Below are positions 33,993 through 45,343 of a DNA stretch of 64,000 nt, one piece after another. The notes below the pieces were generated by a model. It made no database searches and was not told the origin of the DNA. It was given only the letters and a program-made list of their open reading frames with translations. The DNA comes from Massospora cicadina (lineage: Eukaryota > Entomophthoromycota > Entomophthoromycetes > Entomophthorales > Entomophthoraceae): NCBI GenBank assembly GCA_022478985.1, contig JAKSZP010004225.1, positions 1 through 64,000 of the forward strand, given 5' to 3'. Position numbers and translations under genes: made by a program. How positions within the stretch are numbered: position 1 is the stretch's first letter; each line of letters begins with the position of its first letter.

Positions 33993-35368
33993 CCAAGGAG
34001 GGCATCACCCGCGTTGCTTACAACTGTGCCAAAGCCCAGATGACTGCAGCTCGCGCCAGAGTCAAAAGGGCGGAAGCCAGAATCAAACATCTAGAGCGAA
34101 ACTGCCAGCCTTCGCCCTCTCCCAGATGGTTGGAAGACTGGGAAGAGGCGCAGGAAGCACTCCGCTTGGAGCTCACACTGCAGGAAGAACGGGCAGCAAA
34201 CTTTACAACATCTCGTTACTATGCTCAATGGGAACGCCCCACCCGCTTCTTCTTTCAGAAACAGAAAGCCCGGTCAACAGCGCAGGATATTACTGCACTG
34301 AAGATTGGCACTACAACCACTTCAGATAAGGAGGAAATCACGCAGGAACTACACCGCTTCTACTCCAGCCTCTTCCATGCCACCCAGGTGGACCCATCGG
34401 ACATCCAAGACTTCCTGTGGCGGGCTCCAGAGCCGCCCATTGACCCACAGGCTGATGAGGCTCTACTGGCGCCTATTTCCATCCAGGAGGTGATGGAAAC
34501 CCTTCTGAAATCCCCACGGCTTAAAGCCCCAGGCCCAGATGGAATACCCTTTGAGGTGTACCTTCTGGAACCTGCAGTGATAGCCAGAACCCTCCGCGAC
34601 CTCTTCGCTGCACTCTTGGTGAATGGCGAGGTCCTCCCCGACTCCAGAGGCTCAATCACGACCCTCATTCACAAGAAGTCAGACCGTGAGAACCTGGTGA
34701 ACTGGCGCCCCATAGCGTTGATCAACACAGACCACAAGCTCTTCACGAAGCTTCTGGCCAACCGCATTACCAAATGGGTGTCACCTCGCCTCTCCCCATC
34801 CCAGCACGGTTTTATTCCGGGGAGGTCGTTATGGGACAACCATAATGACCTTCACGTGACTTTGACTGCTAACTCTCGTAAAGTGAATGGCTTTGTGGCT
34901 CTCCTGGATATGGAGAAAGCATATAATCGGGTAGCCTGGAAGTATATTGATGCTTCCCTGGCCCGCTTCCATCTCCCACTCGCAGTTAGGAGCTGCATAT
35001 CAGCGCTCTATGACCAGTTCCACACCAGAGTCCTGGCGCCAATGGGTTTTATGGTGGCAGTACCAGTTGGACAAGGTCTCCGGCAAGGGGACCCCCTGAG
35101 CCCTATCCTTTTTAACATCACCCTTGACCCTCTCTTGGCCTCCTTACAGGACAAGCTAACAGGGATTCTGGTCCCAGGTAAAGCCCCCACACGCACCATG
35201 GCATTTGCAGATGACACTGCCATTGCATTTGGCTGCCCTGGGGATGTTGCCCTCGCTGCTGTGACCATTGAGAGGTACACCAAGGCGTCCAACGCCATGG
35301 TCAACACCTCCAAGACAACAGTTGTACAGGTCGGCTCCCCCACCTTCCCCCCACCATTTTGGTATTGA
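33986..35368 (+). CDS. LINE reverse transcriptase domain
   Basis: This open frame has 460 codons. Residues 1-90 form a charged helical linker (RVKRAEARIKHLER). RT blocks follow: KAPGPDGIPFEVY (about 34525-34560), NWRPIALINTDHKLFTKLL, QHGFIPGRSLWDN, VALLDMEKAYNRV (first catalytic Asp), GLRQGDPLSPILFNI and TMAFADDTAIAF (the FADD catalytic pair at about 35207-35218). All core motifs are intact. The enzyme copies LINE RNA at the nicked target. The frame is lost near 35340 by a single-base shift. Confidence 0.9.
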   Translation: MVTKEGITRVAYNCAKAQMTAARARVKRAEARIKHLERNCQPSPSPRWLEDWEEAQEALRLELTLQEERAANFTTSRYYAQWERPTRFFFQKQKARSTAQDITALKIGTTTTSDKEEITQELHRFYSSLFHATQVDPSDIQDFLWRAPEPPIDPQADEALLAPISIQEVMETLLKSPRLKAPGPDGIPFEVYLLEPAVIARTLRDLFAALLVNGEVLPDSRGSITTLIHKKSDRENLVNWRPIALINTDHKLFTKLLANRITKWVSPRLSPSQHGFIPGRSLWDNHNDLHVTLTANSRKVNGFVALLDMEKAYNRVAWKYIDASLARFHLPLAVRSCISALYDQFHTRVLAPMGFMVAVPVGQGLRQGDPLSPILFNITLDPLLASLQDKLTGILVPGKAPTRTMAFADDTAIAFGCPGDVALAAVTIERYTKASNAMVNTSKTTVVQVGSPTFPPPFWY

Positions 35369-36690
35369 ACCTGAGCGCGGTACCTTCCGTCACCTGGGCG
35401 TTCTCACCAACCAACAAGGAGTTGCGCTAAAAGACAATGAGGACTTGCTTCTCGCAGCAGTTAACTCCAGGATTGCCAGCTGGAACTGGCGGCACATCAC
35501 CCCCAGGGTCAAGCTCTGATGGCCAATGTGTTCCTCCTCTCCAAAGTCTAGTTCCTAGCGCACGTCTTCCCATTCACAGATGCCTTTTATACGCGAATCA
35601 ATGTACTCCTCCGCTGTTGGATCTGGGGCTCAAACCATCCACCAATGGCCCTCTCAACCATTGCCCGACCCTGCAATGAAGGGGGCCTAGGGCTTCTGGA
35701 CACGCGATCCCATGCCACCACAATCTTCCTGAAGTTCCTATGGCCGATTTTCTGCTGGGACGCGACCCCCATGCCCCAATGGGCGCCCGCCCTCCGCCAG
35801 TCAATGTCAGCAGCTCTGGGTCTTCCTAGAGCATCTCTGACCTCATTAGGGGAGTGGCTCACAAACCAACCAGGCCATCGCCTAAAACCATCCTCATCCC
35901 CCTACTGGAACCAGGCTCTCCTTGCCCTGAAATGAGTAGGCGCGCGGATCCACCATGCCTTCCCATACAGAAGGGAAGGCCCTGGCCTCAGCCCCCGTCG
36001 TCATGCAATTGTGCACAATGGACAAGTTGTATTAACTCGCCTCAACCCCCAAAATCGTCCTCCCATCCGCCCAAGACTCCTTGAGCTCCTCCCTCCCTCC
36101 GTGAGATTTGACCTTAAGGAATTGTGGAAGGACGTCTATAACCCCATCCTGTCAGCAAAGGTGTCCAACACCTTATGGAGGGTGCTCCACTGTTCATACA
36201 GGACAGGGGACCGGACTGGCCCCTACCTTCCAGCACTGAAGCTGCCCCTGCTGTGTGGAGCCTATTGACTCCCACCTCCATCATTTTTTCACCTGTCCAG
36301 GTGTCGCCACATTTTGGCCAAAGGCCCGCGCGCTCCTCCATGCTCAGCCCTGGTCTGGACACCCTGTGCAAGACCTCATGTTTGAGCAGACATTGCCTGG
36401 TTGCCACCGACCCCTCCATGTCCTCGCCTATGCCACAGCCATCTGGACCATCCATAACTCCTTCCTTCGTGCTGCCTTTGACCAGCAGGTGTGGACCCTT
36501 CCACACATGATCACCCACTTTCAGGTACACTTTGAGATGGCCCTGAAGGTCTGCACTATGTCGCCAACCCTCCCCGCTCAGTTGTCACTGCAGCACGGAT
36601 CTGGCGCGCAAACCCCCTCCCTTTCTCGATGCCTCCTCCCTTTCCTTCCCTCGCCTCAGGCTCTTAGGAGCCCAGGCGTAATTCAATAAA
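35345..36690 (+). pseudogene. LINE ORF2 C-terminal region with zf-RVT-like Cys/His tail
   Basis: After the frameshift the protein goes on as FRHLGVLTNQQG (35380-35415) and NSRIASWNWRH, then 35645-35935 (ARPCNEGGLGLLDTRSHATT, the usual NEGGLG block), and 36011-36268 with LWRVLHCSYRTGDR. Next comes LPLLCGAYDSHLHHFFTC, split over a frame change at about 36250. The last block resembles the CxxC-H-C tail of L1-type ORF2 proteins, with one Cys replaced by Leu. At least three frame changes lie in this part. Confidence 0.7.
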
Positions 36691-36735
36691 CATTGATGAA
36701 TCCCCCCTTGGGTTGAGACCATCTAGTACTAAGAA
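36691..36735 (+). other. LINE 3' end signature
   Basis: After an aataaa at 36685-36690 the element ends with ttgggttgagaccatctag and tactaagaa. The same end is found in the micro insertions at 25528, 28080 and 43468. Confidence 0.75.
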
Positions 36736-36752
36736 AAGACGTATGATGTAAA
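36736..36752 (+). repeat. LINE target site duplication, right copy
   Basis: aagacgtatgatgtaaa, partner of 30270-30286. Confidence 0.85.
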
Positions 36753-37560
36753 ACTATTGGTAAATGCTAGTGTGACAGTAGCTGCACAGCCATTCTTCTT
36801 TATAATGTTATTAATTTCAACCAAGTATATATTTACTACCAGGTGATTTCCATCTCACTCAAGGTACTTGAGACACACACACAGCGAACCTCCATAACAC
36901 GCTTCATAAGAAGCAAGCCCAAGAACTAACTCAATTTTTTTAATTCCTAAATTATCTTTTGGGAGTTTCTCTCAAAAAAGAGTCTATATATCATAAAAAT
37001 CAAGGGATTTATATAAATGAATTTAAGCCTGACATTTATGTTGTTGCCCAAATGTGAACATCATCCATTGACAATGAGGTACTTCATGTTTTGCACCAAA
37101 ATGAATGATTCATCTGTTTGAACTATCCACCTAGTCAGTATCCTCTTCTGACTAGATTACAATCCATCCTGGGTTGGATTTAAAAAGTGCATCTAACGCC
37201 TTCATCCACACAGAGGATTAACCTTATAAAGCTAGCACCCTGCCTAAGTAATGAGACCTTTTGACCATTAATAGCAGGTCGCTTGCCTTTTCTAGGCTAA
37301 CCCACAAATTGCTGCCAATAAAAGCGTTGTAAACGCTCAGCAACTGCTAATTAACCCTTATTGACTAGCAAAAAACCCTGGTTGATCTGTGCAAAAGAAT
37401 AACTAACAATATTAAATTAGCAAAATAAATCTCTTGCCAACACTGTCAGGGATCCTACCCAATGGAACATTAGTATTTTTGGCTAATTTTAATCAGGTGG
37501 ATTAGGTTAACATTTCATAAGCAAACAGAGCAATAATATTTACCAAATAATGATAAATCC
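36753..37560 (-). repeat. LTR I, second part
   Basis: This continues the minus-strand LTR interrupted by the LINE. About 37240-37290 (gcctaagtaatgagaccttttgaccattaatagc, given here in part) corresponds to about 15390-15430 of the element H LTR (gtttaggtaatgggactcat), so I and H belong to related families. The right end could not be fixed. Confidence 0.4.
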
Positions 37561-39149
37561 TACAATCACTATAAAATTTATATTATAAATCAAGCCCTAG
37601 CAGGTAAAAGAGATATCTCATTTATAATTCAATAGAGCTGGATGATGTGGGAAATACAAAAATCTCAATATCTTCCTCTCTTAGTCGCCAAGCTTGAGAA
37701 ATTATGGTACCTTATTCTATAAATGTTTAACCTGTGAGAAGGTTTATGCTAAACTAGTATGCGGTTTAAAGTCTTTTTAGCCATTATTTTTCCAGAAGCA
37801 GGCCTTTATGGCTATCCGGTTGTGATAAAAGTTGAGTCCATATAGAATTTTCAAACTGTACTTTACACAGATGTAAACTCTATTTACTGCAAGTCTTATA
37901 AATCTAAAAGATTTAATATCTCCTGTAAGCTCCATTCTTTCTTCCCAGAATGATCTACTGATAAACATGAAAGAGTTAAGGGAGACTCCTTCTTCATCCT
38001 CAAATAAGTGAAGCTTGATTAAAAATTCTATAAAGTAAAAATATTAAATGTGACCACTTCTTCCAGTCAGATTATATAGCATCAAGTAAATGCGGTAGAG
38101 AAAAATTCTAAAAAAGGTAATTTTCATACTTTTAAAGACCAAATTTATACCTCCAATAGATGTTACTGCTGTCACTAAAAATATGTGAAAAAGATTGTTA
38201 ACATGAGGAAAATCTCTTTATGTTGGAAAAATGACTTGCTTAACATAATTTTATACTACTCCTAGAGGAATATGAAACATTAGCATCTAAAAATTGTTAA
38301 CAACCCTTTTATGTAAAAGAAAACTAGTAATTATTATCTTTGCAAAATTTATTGAGTATTTTCTTAAGTTTCTTCGCCTTGCTACATCAAAAATGGCCTC
38401 ATGGTTACTCAGTAAAAGGTTCTAGAACATAAGGTGCCAGTTCTGTTTTTTGATAGATGAACTTAGTATTGATCATTTCTTAGATAAAAAAAGTAACAAA
38501 ACTACAGACCTACCTCATTACAATAATATGAAACTCCAAGTACACAAAGAACCTAATTTATTGGGGCTATTAATATCTACCCTATGTTTTAAAAATTTTA
38601 TCAGCGGAAACTTTAGCCATATGATTAGATATCCAGATTATGACTGCCTGTTTTTCACTGTTCTTTAAATAAATTCTGCATTTAGTTAAGGTGTAAAAAT
38701 CTTCTTTTTGTTAGGGCATAGAGCGCCACTTGTGTCAGATTACCCTCACTTAGTAAAGGTAAGGTATAGATTTAAATATTATTAAGGTGAGTTGACCTTA
38801 ATAGAGATATTAAATTTTTGGGGGGTAAGGTGATGTGAGATATGGGATAGAGGAAAAATCGCAAGTTTTTATGCAAAATATCCTGCGCAACATCAGATAG
38901 GATAGTATTACATCATAATTCTCTACTTGTTTTCCTGGATATAGGCATTGTGCGCGATTCCACAGATATTAATATACCTATAAAGCCAAGAAAAATCAAA
39001 CTTCAGATTAATCATACTTAAACCCATGCCGTGATGATGAAGAGGACGCCATTCCCACTAGGCTAACAAACCTGAAAAAGGACTAAAGAAAATTCTAATT
39101 AGTTTAGTATAAAACACGTCCACTGAATTAAATACTAAGTGCAAGGCAG

Positions 39150-39720
39150 AAATTAAAGTCTATCTACTCATGTAGTTTAAGCCCATAAAATGGTACTGCT
39201 GCTTATCTCTGGCCTTTACTAGTATGCCCCAAAAGTCGCAGGTCATTGTCATTTCCACATATATTAAATACTTCTCCAGAGTGTCAACTGTTAATTAAAA
39301 AGATTGATACTTCATTAATATGGTAGATATGAAATGTCCTGGAATCTTTGACCTTATCTATGCAGGACCCATTTTGTCCTGGTATATAGTCTTATAAAAG
39401 TTGATGCATTGTGTTGATCAACCCCAAATGCTTATTCTGCTGAAACTGGTCAAAATATTGTCAAGATAAAGGAGCTTGGTAATTTGAGGTGGTTATCTTG
39501 AGTATTCATTATTGTTACCACCATCAGATATAACATTGGTGAGGAACTAATAAAATATATGATAGAAAAAAGTTTTTCTAATACATTAAACTATTCTCCT
39601 TTGCAACTTATGACTTTAAGGAAATGATGGTGTAGAACACCACAATGACACAAGAGAATGTAAGAACATACAAAACTGACCATTTTGTTAAAGAAATTTC
39701 TATATGACCAAATTAACGTG
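39150..39720 (+). pseudogene. Relic of a retroviral-type integrase
   Basis: In mixed frames I read LIYAGP (about 39355-39372, cf. DxxGP), VDALC, QNIVKIKELGN, ELIKYMIEKSFSNTLNYSP (about 39548-39603) and MMVxNTTMTQENVRTYK (the GMVEN/ERVN-like block with the catalytic Glu lost, about 39625-39675). The order matches a DDE integrase, but each block is degenerate. It differs from the integrases of A to F, so another family is likely. A chance match cannot be excluded. Confidence 0.4.
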
Positions 39721-42700
39721 GAGCATAAGAAGCTGTTGATAGTTGGATTTATCACTCCTTTTAAAGACTTGTGCCTCAACACTTTTGTTAGTTCTAAAAA
39801 GAAGGACGCCATCGGGTTTTAATGGAACTCTGATGGACTACCGCTTCAAAAACTTATTTTTCATGCAAATGCCATTTAAATTCACAAATAAGGATTCCAT
39901 TCTAACGCTTCTATATACATGTATATACTAAAAACTATTGGCAATGTCTTCAATATAGTCTTATATGGGTTCCTATATACATAAATAAGTCATGAAAAAA
40001 GCATGTATTGGATCATAATGAGAACAGTTACAATTTGGGTAAGAAACTGTGCAAATGAACACCTCAATAACATATGTAGACTATAGATCTGGTTCAAACC
40101 ATATAAAGTGCCCACGCAAAGTTCCCCCATCACAACCATCTAGAGATATACTTTAATCTAATATATAGCAATCAGAAAGGGTGAAGTTAAATATAGTTAT
40201 CTCCAAGACAAAAAGGTTCAAGGTGGTTAGGATCCTTTTGAAAAATGAGTGTCAGCAGCTTATAATGTGACTAGATATGAACAATAAAAATAAACAATTA
40301 TCCTGATAATTCATATCCCCATCCCAAACTCATTAAAATTTTTGCTTATTTGCCATAGTTCTTGCATTGGTTTAAGTAGTTAATTATAGTAAATTTACCA
40401 GATATCAATAGGCAAGAGGCCATCTCACTTGAAAGCCATAAAATTAAAAGCTGTTTATAGACTTGGAATTTATTCATATCTTTTCACCATACAAGAGAAC
40501 TTACGACTTAACCAATGAAGTACAGTCAGCAAATCCCAAAATTTGACATTGATGACTTCTTTGATGATTTCTAATTCACAATACTTTTTCTATAGATCTT
40601 ACAAGATGCTAATGAAAACATCAAGCATGATCCATAATTTGAAGCCAAGTGATCATCTATTACTAACAAAGGGCTAGTCATGACAAGATAAAAGCATCAG
40701 GGGCTATTTGATGCAAAATTTCTTTTCAAATGGATAGGGACGGTCTACTCAGATACTTAAAGACGGCATGTTTTGGTATAATTAGAGAATATTATGACAT
40801 TGTCAAAATTTTATAATGACTATTTAACATATAAATTTTCTTTTAACAGCAAGGTTAATCTCCGTTGAAATCTGACTTTAATTAATACTATTTTTAAATA
40901 AAAATTTAGTTTCAGTGGCATAAAGCAAAAAACTAAGAGACTCTTTCTTTTATGAAAACTCAAAGATATGAATAAATCAACCCCAATAAACTTTAGGTAA
41001 ACTTTAGTTTATCTAAGAACGATTTAATACTATTAAAATTTTTTCCTTAGAAATTTGGTTTTGTGAAATGATCTTAGTCATAAAATGGTATTTTTAAAAT
41101 AGTCTGAATATAAAACAGTTACTTTATTTCCTATGTTTACCGCTGACTAATATCTCATAATATTACACCTTCTGTTCAGTAAATTATTCCCTGAACTATA
41201 TGCTAGCAAAGTACAAGTTTCAGTTAAAATTTTTAGCATGATGGTGATCATGTGGATCACCCAGACGCAAAATAAACAAGACTTTGTAAAAGAACAAGGA
41301 ACTATACAATATAAAAGAGAGTTCCAAACCGTCCTTTTAGATTTTAAAATTTTAATGTTTCCTATATATCACCCAATTTTTTAAGCACTAGTGGTGCCCA
41401 ACCCTATATCACCCACTTTTAATATGATATTAATCCATGTCTCATTACATTGATTGCAAAGAATAAAAGATTTATATGTCATTTGCCACGATAAGTCCTA
41501 TTTTTACAGAGTTACAACTTTTTTATTTGACACTTGAAAGTAGTCATTTACTAAAATACTAATGGGGTTTTATGAATTCAAAAATGTTCTTCATCACACT
41601 TAAATGCTATATGTGACTTGATATGCCAACCTGATGAATGGAAATTAAGTCATCTGACTAACAAATTGAGCTAAAACACATAGGTGAGAAAAATAAAATA
41701 TGAGATGAGATGTTCTACAAGCTCCTTGATAGAAGATAGTTACCAGTATTAGTCAATTGTCTTGCACCAATATCATACTGGATGAACATAATACTGTCAG
41801 ATAACGATCAGTGAATGTGTTTTAAAAATAATTTAGTTCATCTATAAAGTCAAATGATTAAGACTATTTAGAGCTTTATAGCCATATCACAATTGTTATA
41901 GCAAAGTTGCCAAGTTAAAGATATCAACATTGAGTAATGATGCCAACTGGTCTTTCAACATTATATGTCAGTGTAATTAAACCGTTTCTGAGTGGTCTTC
42001 ATTTGACCTAATATATCAGAATTTTAGAGTATCATTTGACAAATGTGTAAACTAGTATGCGATGGATGTTTCTGAAAAGGCTAATTCTCTTTTCTTATTT
42101 TGTCAAGTTTTGATAGAAGGGATTTCCAAAGCCTGCTAACAGACAAAGGGCTTGAATTCACATCTTCAGTTAATGCAGAAATAAATGCTTATTTTTGTTA
42201 CTTCACAATACTATTTTGCACCATAATACTGATCATGATTGTAAAAAATGAACTGTCATCTGGTACAATGGTAGTAATTATGAGAAAAATTTCTGTAAAG
42301 AACCAGCTAGTTTCAATAATTATCTTTTGGTGTTCTTTTGGCTTATAAGTGAGTTGATGATAGTTTATAAAGATTTCCTCATTATAGGTGCATATGGACA
42401 AGAGGCTAGAATCTCTATAAAGGTGAAATAATTGCAGGTTAAGGATGCATCTGAAAACCTATAGCCTTCATATAAACAATTGTGGATGAGGTTATACAAT
42501 TACAGATTCTAGCCACCAAATCACTAATTTACCTAATAGTCACGATAATGAACGTATTAATACAGAGTAACCTATTCTAATGACATTATAACTTGACATT
42601 ATTTTATTTATACCACGATTAAACAGGAGTAAAAACCAACAAGCTATACAAGTTTTGATAGTACCTTATCATGCCGTCCATAAAAAAATCTATTACGTTT

Positions 42701-43467
42701 TTAGTAATGAGTTTAAGTGAGGGTGGTGAATTAAGTCCACGTGAGATTATTGAGAGTGTATGTCTCTCTCAAAAGAGCTTAGATTGTACATTGTTTTCAG
42801 TTTAAGCCAAGTACTTTTAAATTCCCCCAACCCAGAAACAATTAAATTGACATTACCTCAAACTGTCAACTTAATGGTACTTTTCTTGGATCAAAAATAA
42901 GGAATGTACATATTATAAGTGAACCCCTAAATGGTGATCCCTAGATGGCAGCTGGAAGTTAAATTTAATCAATTTCTGGTTTCCTTGATACGGATATAAG
43001 ACCAGGTCGCCTATTGACAAACAATGTTAAATCTCATTGGCAAAAATAAAACCCATTACCGACTATAACTTAATAGAAAACTGAAATTGAATGCATGAAA
43101 ACTATTTATCTTAAAATTTTAGCTCTACCAATTATATCATCAAGCGAAGTAACAGTGAATTAACCATAATTCTATATGCTTTTATTTTACAAGTTTCTTT
43201 ATCTTGCTTGTTAGCATAAGACAACATAGCATTTTATGGGTATTGATCATGAATATATCTTGTTTCTGACTTTCTGTTTGCAATACTAGTATTATCTAAT
43301 TTTCATCAGAAGTAAATTTTTTTAAGCTCTACTAAAATGACAAAACATTTAAAAAGGATAAATTATGCTGCAATCATTTTAAAAATAAAAAACATAGAAC
43401 TTGAGATTATGCATGATTCATCTCACATAAATTGTGGACTTAGATCAATCAAAGTAGCTAACTTATA

Positions 43468-43482
43468 TCTAGTACTAAAAAA
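43468..43482 (+). mobile_element. 15-bp LINE 3'-end insertion with 17-bp target duplication
   Basis: The insert tctagtactaaaaaa is flanked by perfect copies of aaagtagctaacttata (43451-43467 and 43483-43499). Its first nine bases equal the LINE 3' end; the rest is an A tail. The insert is shorter than its target duplication. Confidence 0.7.
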
Positions 43483-43583
43483 AAAGTAGCTAACTTATAA
43501 GCTCAAAGTCATCTTATGGCTACACAAATTATGGTAAAGTCTATAAATCTTGTTTGATACATGTAAATGATTAATCCTATATA

Positions 43584-43585
<2 letters not shown>

Positions 43586-43669
<84 letters not shown>
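43586..43669. repeat. (GT)42 microsatellite
   Basis: An uninterrupted run of 84 bases of alternating G and T ends 85 bp before the left LTR of element E. Confidence 0.97.
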
Positions 43670-43674
<5 letters not shown>

Positions 43675-43754
43675 TGACCTTTAAAAATAAATTAATATGC
43701 ATAACTTTAGTATTATAATAAAATTAATTTTTATTATTTTTAATTTTTACAGGT

Positions 43755-44337
43755 TGTTGAGATTCTGATATGACTGGACAATAAACCCTAAATATCTCGA
43801 TGGATTGACTAAAAATCTATCAACAATGATTTTGATAGAGTAGAATATTTAAGCTTTAAGATAAAAATACTGAGCGAGGAAGGGAAGTCAATTGATTGCC
43901 TTTAAAAAAGGCAATAAAGTGATGTTGACATATGACGAATAAGTACTAGATTGCCTCAAACTAAGGCAATAGCAAATTGAAGCATAGTATACTCTTCTGG
44001 AACCCCATATATACAAATATTAACCAATGAGAGTACAGCGGTAAATAATAGCCTAAGCAAAAATGTTGATATCAACAAAAATTAGTAATATATAAGCGAG
44101 ATGAGAAGATTGTATGAGGGGTATTGTTGGTAGGAAGAAGGGAGCGGAACAGAATGATTTTGGTATTGAATATAAAATTAAATAAAGTAGTACGGTCAAA
44201 GCTATTTGCTTCATATAAAAAAATACTTTATGTTTGTCTTAAGGACCTGCAATCTCCATACATCCAAGCGTTGCTAAGTGGATTGACCCTGTGTAATCCC
44301 TATGGTGTATCTCAACTATTACGCTAAAATTATAACA
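43755..44337 (+). repeat. Element E 5' LTR
   Basis: It starts TGTTGAGATTCTGATATG and ends attataaca. A TATA box, tatataag, lies at 44089-44096, and the same box is at 60720-60727 in the 3' LTR. Two hairpins of the type ATTGCCTT-AAGGCAAT lie upstream of it (43895-43915 and 43950-43970). Confidence 0.85.
44089..44096 (+). promoter_or_regulatory. TATA box of element E 5' LTR
   Basis: tatataag, 334 bases into the LTR and at the same offset in the 3' LTR, is the probable core promoter for the element's genomic RNA. Confidence 0.5.
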
Positions 44338-44338
44338 G

Positions 44339-44357
44339 TGGTGCTCACTACAGGAGG
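44339..44357 (+). promoter_or_regulatory. Primer-binding site of element E
   Basis: TGGTGCTCACTACAGGAGG stands one base after the LTR end. Its first 16 bases equal the site in element A. Confidence 0.8.
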
Positions 44358-44406
44358 CCCATTGATCAACCACTAAAAATAAAATAAAAACTTTCCGTTG
44401 CAGACC

Positions 44407-45343
44407 ATGTCACATCAGGCCTGCATTGACAGGGAAGCCTCATGGCACTTTTGGCCAGCCAAATATGTGGAACTTAAGCTTGTTTTTGACGCAGTGCTCA
44501 AGAAGCAGAATGAGCTCCTTCATGTTTGTAATGATGTAATGAATTAGCTCAACCACACGTTCAGACAATTGCGTGTCACTGGCCAACAAATAGGCAACTT
44601 GCCAATTGCCTGGATGGCACTACTGAATGACTACACTATGCAGTTTGGAAGTTGAATGGCGCCTATCACCCTTAGCGCCCTCATTGGGGAGTAGACAAAC
44701 TGCTTGGGACCGTTCTGGAAGAATTTTATTATGATGGATATAAGGCTGAGCGCCCAGTCAAAGAGCCTTTTGCTGAAACCGCAGGAAGCTTGAGATACTC
44801 CGTCCATGATGGCAGCCTCAGAGATCATTATGTCTCAGTGAACCAATTCCCCCAGTTGATATCCATACTTCTTACCAAGGGTCCCATGCTTTTTGAAGTA
44901 GCAGAAAAGCCGTGCGCTGCTGGCACTACCAAAGCAGCATCTTGACATGAAAACACCTATTGGTCTTGACCAATTACTCAGTATGCTCCAAACCGTACAA
45001 AGCCACAAGTGGGAGGAAAAGCCTTGTATTGACAAGATGCCTCTTTTTGATCACAATCAGAACATCCATGGGATCATTAAACAGTTCAAATTTGTTGTGG
45101 AAGGAGCATCAGATCAGCATAAGGCTAATTTTCTGATATCCGCCCTGGATGTTGGAAATGCTGATGAAATCACTTGGTAAATACTAAGCAGTTCCATTAC
45201 ATATTAAGACGCAAGGATATTGTGCTGCAGTTGTTTGAAGGTACTGCAAAGATGTTGCAAAGGAAGGCGGAGCTCTTAACCATTAAGTTCCAGCGTAATG
45301 AGACGTTTGCTGCGCTTGCTGAACAATTTTTGGTGGAAGCCCA
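44407..45343 (+). pseudogene. Element E gag, first part
   Basis: It starts at MSHQACIDREASWHFWPAKY (44407), 50 bases after the primer site. The frame meets a stop at about 44545 and shifts several times. Capsid-like blocks include FDHNQNIHGIIKQFKFVVEGASD (within 44947-45180) and FAALAEQFLVEAHAI (about 45305-45350), which match FAEQFYMEAQT in element G and FADQFTMEAHVLI in F. The gene is cut by element F at codons for EAH and resumes at 51885. Confidence 0.65.
45339..45343 (+). repeat. Target duplication of element F, left
   Basis: gccca, repeated exactly at 51880-51884. Confidence 0.8.

Larger units (their letters stand above)
30287..36735 (+). mobile_element. Near full-length LINE (non-LTR retrotransposon)
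   Basis: The unit of about 6.45 kb is bounded by a 17-bp target duplication with one mismatch. It encodes ORF1 with a CCHC knuckle and ORF2 with an APE-type endonuclease, an RT and a C-terminal Cys/His tail. The 3' end reads ttgggttgagaccatctag followed by tactaagaa, without a long poly-A. Base composition is clearly more GC- and C-rich than the flanks. RT blocks such as WRPIALIN and QHGFIPGRS are of the L1/Tx1-like kind by eye. ORFs are broken by a few stops and single-base shifts, so this copy is probably inactive but fairly young. Confidence 0.9.
37561..43585. other. AT-rich desert with scattered relics
   Basis: About 6 kb without a frame over 82 codons. Recognisable items are an integrase-like relic (about 39150-39720) and a micro LINE tail (43468-43482). 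The frame 42100-42348 contains SLLTDKGLEFTSS, which resembles the second-Asp block of an integrase but lacks other support. The rest is probably very old transposon DNA. Confidence 0.4.

Noticed and set aside
42100..42348. Second integrase relic (LLTDKGLEFTSS)
   Set aside because: A single motif without the other acidic blocks or a zinc-binding region; kept only as a remark.
37561..43585. RIP-like C-to-T mutation as cause of the AT-rich desert
   Set aside because: Stops in the decayed elements arise from mixed changes, including transversions. By eye I cannot show a dinucleotide bias; a dinucleotide count and alignment of copies would be needed.
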